A stretch of 64,000 nucleotides of DNA from the NCBI GenBank assembly GCA_963704855.1, contig CAVPHY010000028.1, forward strand, positions 248,001 to 312,000, in the 5' to 3' direction. The position numbers were made by a program, and so were the translations under genes. Positions 33,181 through 41,940 of this stretch are shown here, piece after piece (position 1 is the first letter of the stretch; every line of letters starts with the position of its first letter). Origin of the DNA: SZUA-36 sp963704855. GTDB lineage: Bacteria; Pseudomonadota; Gammaproteobacteria; Xanthomonadales; SZUA-36. The notes beneath the pieces were generated by a model. That model did not search any database and was not told the DNA's origin. It saw only the letters and a program-made list of their open reading frames with translations.

Positions 33181-34799
33181 GCAATGCTCCCTTGCTCGCC
33201 CGGTCCGCCTGTCGGCAGGTAGATGCGAAATTCTGTACCTTTACCCACTGTGCTCTCAACTTCTATTATTCCACCGTGTGCCTCGACCGTACCGTGACTG
33301 ACCGACAGACCGAGCCCGGTGCCCTTGCCAACCCCCTTGGTGGTAAAGAAGGGGTCAAAAATCCGTTGCAGGTCGCCCGCAGGTATACCACAGCCCGTGT
33401 CGGTGATCGCGATCTCAATCATATCCTGTGGTTCATCGATTGATTTCGGACATTCACCGGCGGCGAGCAACCGGGTCTTTATCGTAATTTGACCTCCGCT
33501 TTCGATGGCGTGTTGCGCGTTAACCAGCATATTCATAATAACCTGCTTGATCAGGTTTTCATCAACCAGGATCTCCGGCAATTGTTCGTCAAGTGCCATG
33601 ACGATCTCGATGTCGTTAAGCTGTGCCGCCTGGGCGACTAATCGAACGGTATCCTCTATCAGTATATTAAGATTTGAGAATGTTTTTTCCGGTGTCTTCT
33701 CTCGGGAGAAATCAAGCAGCCTGCGTATGATCGTTGCACATCGCTTTGTTTCGCGGATAACCAGGTCGAGATCTTCTGCATCCGGGCTGCCATCCGGCAG
33801 GTTCTTCCGCACCAGGTAGGAGAAAGTAAGCACACCGGTCAGGGGGTTGTTGAGCTCGTGTGCGATACCGGCGGCGAGCAATCCTACCGAAGCCAGCTTT
33901 TCGCTGCGTGCAGATTCAGCCTGGGCCTTGTGCAGCGCCTGTGTTGCTTGCTCAACCTTTTGTTCCAGTGTCCGACCCCAGTCTTCAAGTTCTCCCCGTG
34001 ATCTCCGCAGCGCCTTTGTCATGCTGTTGAATGAGTCCGCCAGTACACCGAACTCGTCAGTGCTACGGACCGGGATGGTGATCTCCAGGTCACCTCCGGC
34101 GAGTTGTTCTGCGCCCTTGTCAAGATCGATGAGTGGCAGGTATATCACCCGGTGGATCAGGTAGCCGACAAGCAAGCCGGCCAAAATGATAAAGCCTAGT
34201 GACAGGCCAAAAACCGTGTAAGTGTTGGAGCGCAGGGTGCTTTCAATTTTGTCCAGGGGATAAATGATATCCAGTACACCGAGTACGCGCTCATCAGCGG
34301 GGCTCTTGTGACAGCCTGAACCGGCGCAGGTCGGTTCATTGTGGATCACGGCGGTGCTGCCCAGCATCCGTTTACCATTCTGATTGGTGAAAAACCGCGA
34401 TCTACCGAACATCGGGCTCGAAAGAAGGGCCCTCTCATTCTGATGGCATGTAACGCAGGCTTCGGCTTCCTGGTCTATCTTTACACCAATCTCCAATGGG
34501 TCGGACGAGTGAATAATGACGCCTTCTTTGCTGAGTATCCGGACCTTCTCGATATCCTCCTGGTCACCGACATCCTGGATGATCCGGTCGACATGGGATG
34601 GCTGGTTCTGCAGCATGGCGAAGCGTGTGCTGCTGATGACCACGCGCGATAACTGGCCACTGTTTTCAGTGACCTGTTGCAGCAGCTCCTCACGATTGTT
34701 TCGCACCATCATCATGGCGAAAACAAATACAGCAATCGCCAACACGACCATCAGGTTAGCCCCAACCTTGAATTTAAGGCTGTTGCGCATTGTTACCAT
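33177..34799 (-). CDS. Membrane histidine kinase with periplasmic heme c-binding motifs
   Basis: The 540-residue protein has TM1 at ~12-32, a periplasmic domain at ~33-180, TM2 at ~185-208, HAMP (~210-260), a coiled coil, HisKA with AAGIAHELNNPLTG (~residue 317) and HATPase with DTGCGIP and GKGTGLGLS. The periplasmic part contains CVTCH (C115, C118, H119) and CAGSGCH (C158, C163, H164), a CXXCH and a CX4CH site. These should be periplasmic and accessible to heme ligation. The sensor may thus read redox state or a gas such as O2, NO or CO through covalently bound heme (inference). It overlaps hemY upstream and the NtrC regulator downstream. Confidence 0.9.
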   Translation of the reverse strand: MVTMRNSLKFKVGANLMVVLAIAVFVFAMMMVRNNREELLQQVTENSGQLSRVVISSTRFAMLQNQPSHVDRIIQDVGDQEDIEKVRILSKEGVIIHSSDPLEIGVKIDQEAEACVTCHQNERALLSSPMFGRSRFFTNQNGKRMLGSTAVIHNEPTCAGSGCHKSPADERVLGVLDIIYPLDKIESTLRSNTYTVFGLSLGFIILAGLLVGYLIHRVIYLPLIDLDKGAEQLAGGDLEITIPVRSTDEFGVLADSFNSMTKALRRSRGELEDWGRTLEQKVEQATQALHKAQAESARSEKLASVGLLAAGIAHELNNPLTGVLTFSYLVRKNLPDGSPDAEDLDLVIRETKRCATIIRRLLDFSREKTPEKTFSNLNILIEDTVRLVAQAAQLNDIEIVMALDEQLPEILVDENLIKQVIMNMLVNAQHAIESGGQITIKTRLLAAGECPKSIDEPQDMIEIAITDTGCGIPAGDLQRIFDPFFTTKGVGKGTGLGLSVSHGTVEAHGGIIEVESTVGKGTEFRIYLPTGGPGEQGSIA

Positions 34800-36181
34800 G
34801 CGGGCTTGCCATTTTGAGTTTTGGGGATCAATGTTTCGGCGGTCTTCCAGGCATTCACTACGCAGTCATTCAGGCTGACACCTTTGAAGGCATTACCTGT
34901 CAGAACCAAACCGGGATGCCGTTGCAGGTTTTCGTCGATGGCTTCAAGCCTGGCAGCATGTCCCACGAGGTACTGGGGAATGGCCCGGGTATGCCTGAAA
35001 ATACGTATGAAATCGGGTTCTGCCCTGATGCCAACGATATCCTGAAGGTCGGACCTGACCCGGTCGATCAGTTGTTCATCCGGCAACAGGGCGAGTTCGG
35101 GTGTCCTGGCGCCGCCAACCATGGAGCGTAACAGGATCGAATCATCGGGCGCCCGGCCGGGGAACACATTGGAATCGACGATGGTGCCGAGTATGCCGCG
35201 TTGTTCCCTTGACGGGATCAGAAAGCCAAAACCATCAAGAACCTGGCCGACCCCTTTCTTACGATAGCCAAAACAACACACGGAAAGTGCCGGGTAGGGT
35301 ATTTCAGCGAGCAAACCTGCCAACTCCGGATCCATTGCCTGTAACATCTGCGCCTGTGCGTGTGCCGGGGCGGCGAGGATCAGCGCATCGCTTTCCTCCT
35401 CGCCGCCATTGTCCAGATGCAGCTGGTAGCGCTTGCCATCGCGGCTGATGTCCTTAACCGCCGTGGCGGTGCGGATTCGCGGACCCAGTTGTTCGGCAAG
35501 GCTGTCGGTCAATGCGCTCATGCCATTGGCAAAGGATGTCAGTGTCCCTCCGGGGCCTGGGCCCGGAGTGTTTTTGCGGCCTTCGCTTCTTGCCTGGCGC
35601 TGTAGTTTGATTAAACCCCGTATCAGGCTGCCGTATTGTGTTTCTATTTCGTGTATACGTGGAAAACAACTCTTGAGGCTCAGCCTGCTGGCATCGCCTG
35701 CGAAAACACCGGAAGCCATCGGGTCGATAAGGCGTTCGTATGCCTCGACACCGAGGCGCCGCGTAGCGAACTGGGCCAGTGTCTCATCGGGGTTATCAGT
35801 ACCGCCGGCAATGGTCTCGTAAATGACCCGTAAACGCCCACGCACGCTGAGCAACCGCGATTTTAGAAACTCGGGTGGTTTTTCGGGTAGTTTGTGCAAC
35901 TCGCCCCGGCTGTAGACATAGCGCTTTTGCGCAGAGGCATCGGCTCGCACCGGCGCTACACCTGCCTCCTGGCAGAGTTCCAGGGTCCTGGGGATCTTAT
36001 CAAGAAAACCATTGACACCGCCTTCACAGAGGTAACCATCCGTACTGGATTCGGTCCATACCTTTCCACCGATACGCCGATCGGCCTCAAACAGGATGAT
36101 TTCCGCATCCGGTTTGCGGGTCAGTATCGCCTGTGCGGTGGCCAGCCCTGAAATTCCTGCGCCGACTATACTTATCTTCAT
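34793..36181 (-). CDS. hemY: Oxygen-dependent-type protoporphyrinogen oxidase (HemY/HemG family)
   Basis: The 462-residue flavoprotein opens with the FAD-binding VGAGISGLATAQAIL, then EADRRIGGKVWTE and GGVNGFLD. It also has DPMASGVFAGDASRLSLKSCFP, a highly typical PPO segment, and the C-terminal FAD contact LVLTGNAFKGVSLNDCVVNAW. It oxidises protoporphyrinogen IX to protoporphyrin IX in heme synthesis. Many Gammaproteobacteria use the unrelated flavodoxin-like HemG or HemJ, so this type deserves note. It is the first gene of a three-gene unit with a heme-binding kinase and an NtrC regulator (7-base overlap with the kinase). Confidence 0.9.
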   Translation of the reverse strand: MKISIVGAGISGLATAQAILTRKPDAEIILFEADRRIGGKVWTESSTDGYLCEGGVNGFLDKIPRTLELCQEAGVAPVRADASAQKRYVYSRGELHKLPEKPPEFLKSRLLSVRGRLRVIYETIAGGTDNPDETLAQFATRRLGVEAYERLIDPMASGVFAGDASRLSLKSCFPRIHEIETQYGSLIRGLIKLQRQARSEGRKNTPGPGPGGTLTSFANGMSALTDSLAEQLGPRIRTATAVKDISRDGKRYQLHLDNGGEEESDALILAAPAHAQAQMLQAMDPELAGLLAEIPYPALSVCCFGYRKKGVGQVLDGFGFLIPSREQRGILGTIVDSNVFPGRAPDDSILLRSMVGGARTPELALLPDEQLIDRVRSDLQDIVGIRAEPDFIRIFRHTRAIPQYLVGHAARLEAIDENLQRHPGLVLTGNAFKGVSLNDCVVNAWKTAETLIPKTQNGKPAW

Positions 36182-36288
36182 GAGTCCTCTTTGCGGTGGC
36201 AGATCACGTCCGCAAAACCAGTTTGCAAAATTACGATGAGGAATTTAACCTTTTTTTTGACCTGATTGCTCTAATAGTTTTAGTTATG

Positions 36289-36302
36289 TTGACATATGTC
36301 AT
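36289..36302. promoter_or_regulatory. FNR-like box TTGACATATGTCAT
   Basis: TTGAC-N4-GTCAT matches the FNR-like pattern with one end changed. It lies between hemY (start 36181, leftward) and the monoheme lipoprotein (start 36395, rightward), about 100 bases from each. Confidence 0.45.
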
Positions 36303-36394
36303 GAACAAAAGATCAATGAAAGCGTAATTTTGTATCGCGGTCAAACCCGCTTTGTCACTTAGTTGGGCTGGTATCACGAATGGAGTATAACTTT

Positions 36395-36784
36395 ATGTTT
36401 GATCATCAGAAAATTACCGGGAAGTTTATCGTGTTCGGCCTGTTACCGATGGTCATGGCGGCATGCGGTGGTGACCCTGTAATCAGCTTTTCTCAACAAG
36501 TCAAACCGATCATTGACCAGCACTGCCTCGAATGCCACGAACCGAATGGCCAGGGTGCAGTGATCAGCGGGTTCGATCTGAGTACTTATGAGGGATTGAT
36601 GAAAGGTACCGATGGTGGTCCGATGGTCATTGCCGGTGATATTGAAGGCAGCAACATTCTGGTGCTCATGGAGGGCCGTGCCGACCCATCTATCAGCATG
36701 CCTCACGGTCAGAACGAACCGGTCCCCAAACAGGACATTCAAACCATCCGGTCATGGATCGGTCAGGGTGCGAATAATAATTAG
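36395..36784 (+). CDS. Monoheme c-type lipoprotein (planctomycete-type c domain)
   Basis: I chose the ATG at 36395 because GGAG lies at 36382-36385; an upstream ATG at 36380 is possible. The signal VFGLLPMVMAACGG ends in a lipobox. One heme site, CLECHEP, is preceded by QVKPIIDQHC, the typical spacing of planctomycete-type cytochrome domains. A conserved RADPSISMPHG segment supplies a Met ligand candidate. The protein has 129 residues. It stands upstream of the decaheme-porin pair and could be an accessory carrier, though 183 bases separate them. Confidence 0.82.
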   Translation: MFDHQKITGKFIVFGLLPMVMAACGGDPVISFSQQVKPIIDQHCLECHEPNGQGAVISGFDLSTYEGLMKGTDGGPMVIAGDIEGSNILVLMEGRADPSISMPHGQNEPVPKQDIQTIRSWIGQGANNN

Positions 36785-36967
36785 CGTAGCGCATAACAAA
36801 TAATGGCTCTGATGCAGGAACCGTGGGTAAAACCGGTCGGTATAGATTAAATTTAATTGTTTTTGAACAAAACAGGCGAAATTGGCTGCGAACAATTACA
36901 ATTCAAACCTGTGAAATTAGTTAAACTTCGAAGCAGAGTTTGAATTGATCAAGGAGTGGGTAAGATC

Positions 36968-37921
36968 ATGTTAAAAAAACCGGTTCCCCGGCGTGGTTTG
37001 AATAGCGTATTCGTTTTCCTCTTGTTGCTGGGAAACTTCAGCCTGGCAATCGGAGACGAAGAGGCTGACACAACGGCCGAGTATTCCAATGGCGCCAAAC
37101 AATGCATGACCTGTCACAGCGAAGGCAAGGATCCGGCAGCGCACGAAATCTTTCTGACGCCGATGGGTATCAGCAACGCAGAAGACTCACCGTTTGCAGA
37201 AGGTAGTCACGATTGTGAAACCTGCCATGGCCCGAGCGCATCCCACCGCAAGAAAGCGTCGGATGGCACACGCCCATCCCCGTCGATTTCATTTGCCAAG
37301 GGCACGCCGGTTGCGCCGCAAAATGAAATTTGCATGGCTTGCCACAGTGACGGCGAGAGGATTCACTGGACCGGCAGCATGCACGAACAGGAAGAGGTTG
37401 CCTGTGTCAGTTGTCACGAGGTACACGCGGCGCATGACCCTGTGCTGGATAAACTGGCTCAACAGGAAAAGTGTTTCGCATGTCATCAACGTACCCGCGG
37501 GGAAACTTTCAGGGCCAGCAGCCATCCGCTTCGTTTCGGTGAAATGACCTGCACGGATTGTCACAACCCCCATAATGGCGCCAACGACTTCCTGCTGGTG
37601 CGCTCGACTGTAAACGACACCTGTTATAGCTGTCATGCCGAGAAGCGCGGCCCCTTCCTGTGGGAACATGCGCCGGTGTCCGAGGACTGCACGCTGTGCC
37701 ACAATCCGCACGGTAGTAACCACGAAGCCTTGCTGAAACAACGCTCACCTTTGCTGTGCCAGCAATGCCACTCACCCGGTGGTCACCCCGCAACGGCCTA
37801 TACCAGCGAGACGGCGGAAAATTCCTTCCAGCAGAGATTTTTGCTCGGACAGTCTTGCAATAACTGTCATTCACAAGTCCATGGTTCCAATCATCCATCC
37901 GGCGTAACCAGGCTACGGTAA
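36968..37921 (+). CDS. mtrA: Decaheme c-type cytochrome, MtrA/PioA/DmsE family
   Basis: I preferred the ATG at 36968, 11 bases after AAGGAG; a GTG at 36956 is an alternative. The 317-residue protein has a signal peptide (VFVFLLLLGNFSLAIG) and ten CXXCH sites evenly spaced in two pentaheme halves (CMTCH to CFACH, then CTDCH to CNNCH), the hallmark length and count of MtrA-like proteins. Typical repeats CHNPH and SSHPLRFGEM are seen. It should sit inside the outer-membrane barrel encoded next and carry electrons through the membrane. No outer-surface MtrC-type cytochrome is nearby. Neither a DMSO-reductase subunit nor an iron oxidase is adjacent to tell the direction. Confidence 0.92.
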   Translation: MLKKPVPRRGLNSVFVFLLLLGNFSLAIGDEEADTTAEYSNGAKQCMTCHSEGKDPAAHEIFLTPMGISNAEDSPFAEGSHDCETCHGPSASHRKKASDGTRPSPSISFAKGTPVAPQNEICMACHSDGERIHWTGSMHEQEEVACVSCHEVHAAHDPVLDKLAQQEKCFACHQRTRGETFRASSHPLRFGEMTCTDCHNPHNGANDFLLVRSTVNDTCYSCHAEKRGPFLWEHAPVSEDCTLCHNPHGSNHEALLKQRSPLLCQQCHSPGGHPATAYTSETAENSFQQRFLLGQSCNNCHSQVHGSNHPSGVTRLR

Positions 37922-37950
37922 TGAATGTTGAACAAGAGGTTTCAGGAACA

Positions 37951-40059
37951 ATGAAAAGATTCTCCAGAAAGTTGGGTTTCAGCATTTCAACACTTTTACC
38001 GCTTGTATTGTTGAGCGCACACAGTCCGGTGGTTGAAGCACAGGACGCCGAACCGAGCATTTACGGATGTAAACAGTGTGTCAAATACACCGGTTGGCGC
38101 GGCAGCATCGATTTTGGCGGTGGCTATGTCAATAACGACTCATACCGCTTCGGTGATTATCGCGGCCTTGAACAGGAAGGCCTGTATGCCGCTATTGACG
38201 GCGATGTCCACTACCGGGATTTGCAGGGCCGATACTTCGACCTTTACGCAACTAACCTCGGATACGAAAGCCGGGAACTGGATATGCGTGGCGGTAACCA
38301 GGGTTTTTACGAGATCCGCTTTGGATGGCAGGAAATACCGCGATACCGTGGTTACGGTACGCAAACACCATTCCTCGGCGTGGGCAGTGATTACCTGAGC
38401 CTGCCTGATAACTGGGTAAAAGCCAACACCACCAGCGGCATGAGCGCATTGCAAAGCAGCCTGGTTGAAGAGCCGTTGAAAACCAAGCGCAAGATTCTGG
38501 ATGCCGGAGCGACGCTGAATTTCCTGTCCAACTGGTCATACCGGATCGATTATCAGCGACAGGAGAAAAAAGGTACCCGTACCCTGGGCGCCGGCATGTA
38601 CTACAGCAATGCCTCGATCCTGCCCACACCTGTTGATTTCACCACCGACATTTTTGACACGGCACTGACATGGGCAAACAAGCGCGCACAGGTTGAGCTT
38701 GGTTTTATCAGTTCCCAGTTTGATAACGGATACTCTTCGTTAACCTGGCAGAACCCTTTCAGTTCAATGCCGCAACACTCGACTTTCAGGGCAGCGCTGG
38801 AACCCGGTAACAAGTTTCACCAGTTCAACCTGTCCGGTGCTTTTGCAATTACACCAAAGATCCGTCTGTCAGGACAGGCGGCGATGGGCAGTATGAAGCA
38901 GAATGATCCATTTATTCCTTACACCATCAACCCGGATTACGATGACCTGCTGTTACCGCGTTCGTCATTGGATGGCAAGGTGGATGTCAGCACGTATAAT
39001 TTCGCAGGCAAACTGTTTGCACGTATTAATAACGACCTCAGCTTTACTGCCCGTGCCAAGTGGGATGAAAGAGACAACAAGACACCGGTTGATCTATATA
39101 CACCGGTTGTTACGGACCTGCTGCCGGTTGCCCCCCGCTACAATGCTCCATATAGCTATAAGAGACAACAGTATTCCGCAGACATGCGTTACCGCCTCGA
39201 TCGTAAGGTCAGCCTGAGCGGTGGTGCCGTCCAGCGCAATTTTGATCGCACACTGCAGCAGGTTGAGACAACCAAGGAAACCACGTGGTGGGGTGAAGTC
39301 AACGTAAACCCGACTTACAAAACCGATTTCCGTTTCAAAGGGGAATGGGCGGATCGTGATATCTCGGATTATCTGCAACCGGAAGATGGCCGCCCGATTG
39401 ACCATCCGCTGATGCGGAAATTCAACATGGCGGATCGCGACCGTAACCGCCTGCTGGTGGATTTTGATTATATGGCCACGGAAAAACTCAGTATTAATCT
39501 TGGTTATATCTACGCTAAATCGTCCTACAAGGAATCTGTGCTTGGTTTGCAGAAGAGTATTGATGAGAGTTACACGGTTAATCTGAATTACGCGTTTAGC
39601 TCAACCATCAATGCGTATGCATTCTATAGCCTCGATAATATCGACGCTGACATCCTTAACAGCGTTGGCGGCAGTTCCGTCCCCTGGACCGCCATGACCC
39701 GCGACAAAATCGAAACAGCCGGAATCGGTGTGTCGGCTGCCATCAGTGAGAAATCAAGCATCGGTGTCGACTATGTTTATGCCGACTCCACTGGCAGAAT
39801 TTCGGTTCAGACAGACGCGGCAGAACCGCCTTTTGACCCATTGAAGACAAGTCTGAAGAACTTCAAATTACATTTTGATTACGATTTCAGTGATCACTGG
39901 GGTTACAAGCTGTATGCCGAGCGTGAGCAATACGACAGCAGCGACTGGGCCATCGACGGTCTCGGTGTGGACGGTATCAATTCGGTGTTGACGATGGGCG
40001 AACAGAGCCCTGAATACAGCGTCTGGTATTACCGCTTCCAGATCAATTACCGGTTCTGA
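37951..40059 (+). CDS. mtrB: MtrB/PioB-family outer-membrane beta-barrel (decaheme-associated porin)
   Basis: I chose the ATG at 37951 (after AGGAAC), which begins the signal peptide; an in-frame ATG at 37921 abuts the decaheme stop. The ~702-residue protein has the N-terminal CXXC (CKQC) that is conserved in MtrB and needed for its assembly in Shewanella. Alternating aromatic/polar beta strands run throughout, and the C-terminal strand ends FQINYRF with a terminal Phe, as expected for BAM-dependent insertion. It houses the decaheme cytochrome as an electron conduit. It is co-transcribed with the gene upstream. Confidence 0.92.
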   Translation: MKRFSRKLGFSISTLLPLVLLSAHSPVVEAQDAEPSIYGCKQCVKYTGWRGSIDFGGGYVNNDSYRFGDYRGLEQEGLYAAIDGDVHYRDLQGRYFDLYATNLGYESRELDMRGGNQGFYEIRFGWQEIPRYRGYGTQTPFLGVGSDYLSLPDNWVKANTTSGMSALQSSLVEEPLKTKRKILDAGATLNFLSNWSYRIDYQRQEKKGTRTLGAGMYYSNASILPTPVDFTTDIFDTALTWANKRAQVELGFISSQFDNGYSSLTWQNPFSSMPQHSTFRAALEPGNKFHQFNLSGAFAITPKIRLSGQAAMGSMKQNDPFIPYTINPDYDDLLLPRSSLDGKVDVSTYNFAGKLFARINNDLSFTARAKWDERDNKTPVDLYTPVVTDLLPVAPRYNAPYSYKRQQYSADMRYRLDRKVSLSGGAVQRNFDRTLQQVETTKETTWWGEVNVNPTYKTDFRFKGEWADRDISDYLQPEDGRPIDHPLMRKFNMADRDRNRLLVDFDYMATEKLSINLGYIYAKSSYKESVLGLQKSIDESYTVNLNYAFSSTINAYAFYSLDNIDADILNSVGGSSVPWTAMTRDKIETAGIGVSAAISEKSSIGVDYVYADSTGRISVQTDAAEPPFDPLKTSLKNFKLHFDYDFSDHWGYKLYAEREQYDSSDWAIDGLGVDGINSVLTMGEQSPEYSVWYYRFQINYRF

Positions 40060-40103
40060 AAAAGCCGGTTAATGGCCCTTAGGGAGCGCCAAATACGCCC
40101 TGA

Positions 40104-40117
40104 TTGACATGGGTCAT
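40104..40117. promoter_or_regulatory. FNR-like box TTGACATGGGTCAT upstream of frdA
   Basis: The centre at 40110.5 fits a class II FNR promoter: the predicted start would be near 40152, with TAAATT at 40140-40145 as a -10 element (4 of 6 matches). The frdA start codon is at 40180. Confidence 0.55.
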
Positions 40118-40179
40118 TCCGTATCTGCGGCTAATACATTAAATTATTCTAATATAAAGTCTGATTGAGCAGAAAAATT

Positions 40180-41940
40180 ATGGAACAAATTAAGGCAGAC
40201 GTCGTTATCGTGGGGGCTGGCGGCGCCGGCCTGCGCGCCGCCATCGCTGTTGCAGAAGCCGACCCGAACCTCAAGGTCGCGTTGATCTCCAAGGTTTACC
40301 CGATGCGCAGCCACACCTGTGCCGCAGAGGGTGGGGCTGCCGGGGTCAAGACGGCTGATGATTCTCTGGAAATGCACTTCGATGATACGGTTGGTGGCGG
40401 TGACTGGTTATGTGATCAGAACGTGGTCGAGAATTTTGTTCAGCAGGCCCCCCGTGAATTGATGCAGCTTGAACACTGGGGTTGCCCCTGGAGCCGGGAG
40501 GACGATGGTTCCGTCGCGGTCCGTCCGTTCGGCGGCATGAAGAAAAAGCGTACCTGGTATGCCGCTGACAAGAGCGGCTTCCATATTTTGCACACCCTGT
40601 TCCAGACCTCGATGCAATTTCCTTCCATCGAACGTTATGACGAATATTTTGCACTTGATCTGTTGCACATCGATGGCAAGTGCCGTGGCGTGGTTGCGAT
40701 GGAAATGCGCAGTGGCCGGTTCTTCCAGTTCAGGTCTTCGGTTGTCATCATGGCAACGGGTGGCGGTGGCCAGGTTTTCCCTTTCACGACCAATGGTGCA
40801 ATCAAGACCGGCGATGGCATGGCCATGGCGTATCGCGCCGGTGTGCCGCTAAAAGACATGGAGTTCGTACAGTATCACCCGACCGGCTTGCCGGGAACGG
40901 GTATCCTGTTGACAGAAGGCTGTCGTGGTGAAGGGGGTATCCTGGTCAACAAGGATGGTTACCGGTATTTACAGGATTACGGTATGGGTCCGGAAACACC
41001 AGTAGGGGAACCGGTACTCAAAACGATGGAGCTTGGTCCGCGTGACCGGCTGAGCCAGGCTTTCTGGCACGAGCACAAGAAGGGCAATACGATCGAAACC
41101 CCATGGGGGCATTGTGTACTTTTGGATATGCGTCATCTTGGCGCCAAGAGAATCCTGGAGCGCCTGCCGCTGGTGCATGAATTGGCCCATGCCTATGTTG
41201 GCGTGGATATGATCAAGGATCCGGTGCCAGTGCGCCCCGTCATACACTTCATGATGGGTGGTATCGATGCCAATATTAATGGTGAAGCCCCGATGCCGGG
41301 TCTTTACGCCATCGGCGAGACCGCCTGTTCGGGCCTCCATGGCGCCAACCGGCTGGGTTCCAACTCACTGACCGATCTGCTGGTATCAGGTAAGCAGGCT
41401 GCTCAGCATGCTATCGCGTATGCGCAAAAGGCCAGCGACAGCGGTGACGAAGCCGTACTTGATGCCCAGGCGGAAAGTATCGTGACCGGTGTACGCGAGC
41501 TGTTGCAGAAAAATGGCTCGAGCGAAACCATTTCAGGTCTCCGGCGTGAAATGAGAACCACGCTGGAGGAGGGTGCCGGTATTTACCGCGATGAAGAAGG
41601 CGCACGACTGACCTGTGAAAAAATTGCAGAACTGCGTGAGCGTTATAGCGGTATTGAGATCAACGACAAGAGCAATGTGTTTAATACCGACCTCCAGTCC
41701 GCACTGGAGTTGCGCAACCTGTTGGATGTGGCCGAGACCGTAGCCGAGGGCTCCTTACAACGGCGCGAATCCCGTGGCGCTCACCAGCGGCTGGATTACA
41801 CCGAGCGTGATGATGAGAAGTTCCTCAAACATTCATTGTGTTACCGCCAGCCGGATGGACGTCCCCGTGTTGAGTGGTCGGATGTGCTGATCACGCGCTC
41901 CCAACCGGGTACACGTGACTATTCAGGGGGTAAAAAATAA
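40180..41940 (+). CDS. frdA: Fumarate reductase flavoprotein subunit
   Basis: The ATG at 40180 starts MEQIKADVVIVGAGGAGLRA; an upstream ATG at 40165 is less likely. The 586-residue flavoprotein has the covalent-FAD His region RSHTCAAEGG, the substrate residues in EFVQYHPTGLPGTG and LTEGCRGEGG, and GLHGANRLGSNSL. The assignment as fumarate reductase instead of succinate dehydrogenase rests on the following FrdB-, FrdC- and FrdD-like genes in the order A-B-C-D. The stop overlaps frdB (TAATG). The complex reduces fumarate at the inner face of the membrane with quinol electrons. An FNR-like site precedes it. Confidence 0.93.
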   Translation: MEQIKADVVIVGAGGAGLRAAIAVAEADPNLKVALISKVYPMRSHTCAAEGGAAGVKTADDSLEMHFDDTVGGGDWLCDQNVVENFVQQAPRELMQLEHWGCPWSREDDGSVAVRPFGGMKKKRTWYAADKSGFHILHTLFQTSMQFPSIERYDEYFALDLLHIDGKCRGVVAMEMRSGRFFQFRSSVVIMATGGGGQVFPFTTNGAIKTGDGMAMAYRAGVPLKDMEFVQYHPTGLPGTGILLTEGCRGEGGILVNKDGYRYLQDYGMGPETPVGEPVLKTMELGPRDRLSQAFWHEHKKGNTIETPWGHCVLLDMRHLGAKRILERLPLVHELAHAYVGVDMIKDPVPVRPVIHFMMGGIDANINGEAPMPGLYAIGETACSGLHGANRLGSNSLTDLLVSGKQAAQHAIAYAQKASDSGDEAVLDAQAESIVTGVRELLQKNGSSETISGLRREMRTTLEEGAGIYRDEEGARLTCEKIAELRERYSGIEINDKSNVFNTDLQSALELRNLLDVAETVAEGSLQRRESRGAHQRLDYTERDDEKFLKHSLCYRQPDGRPRVEWSDVLITRSQPGTRDYSGGKK

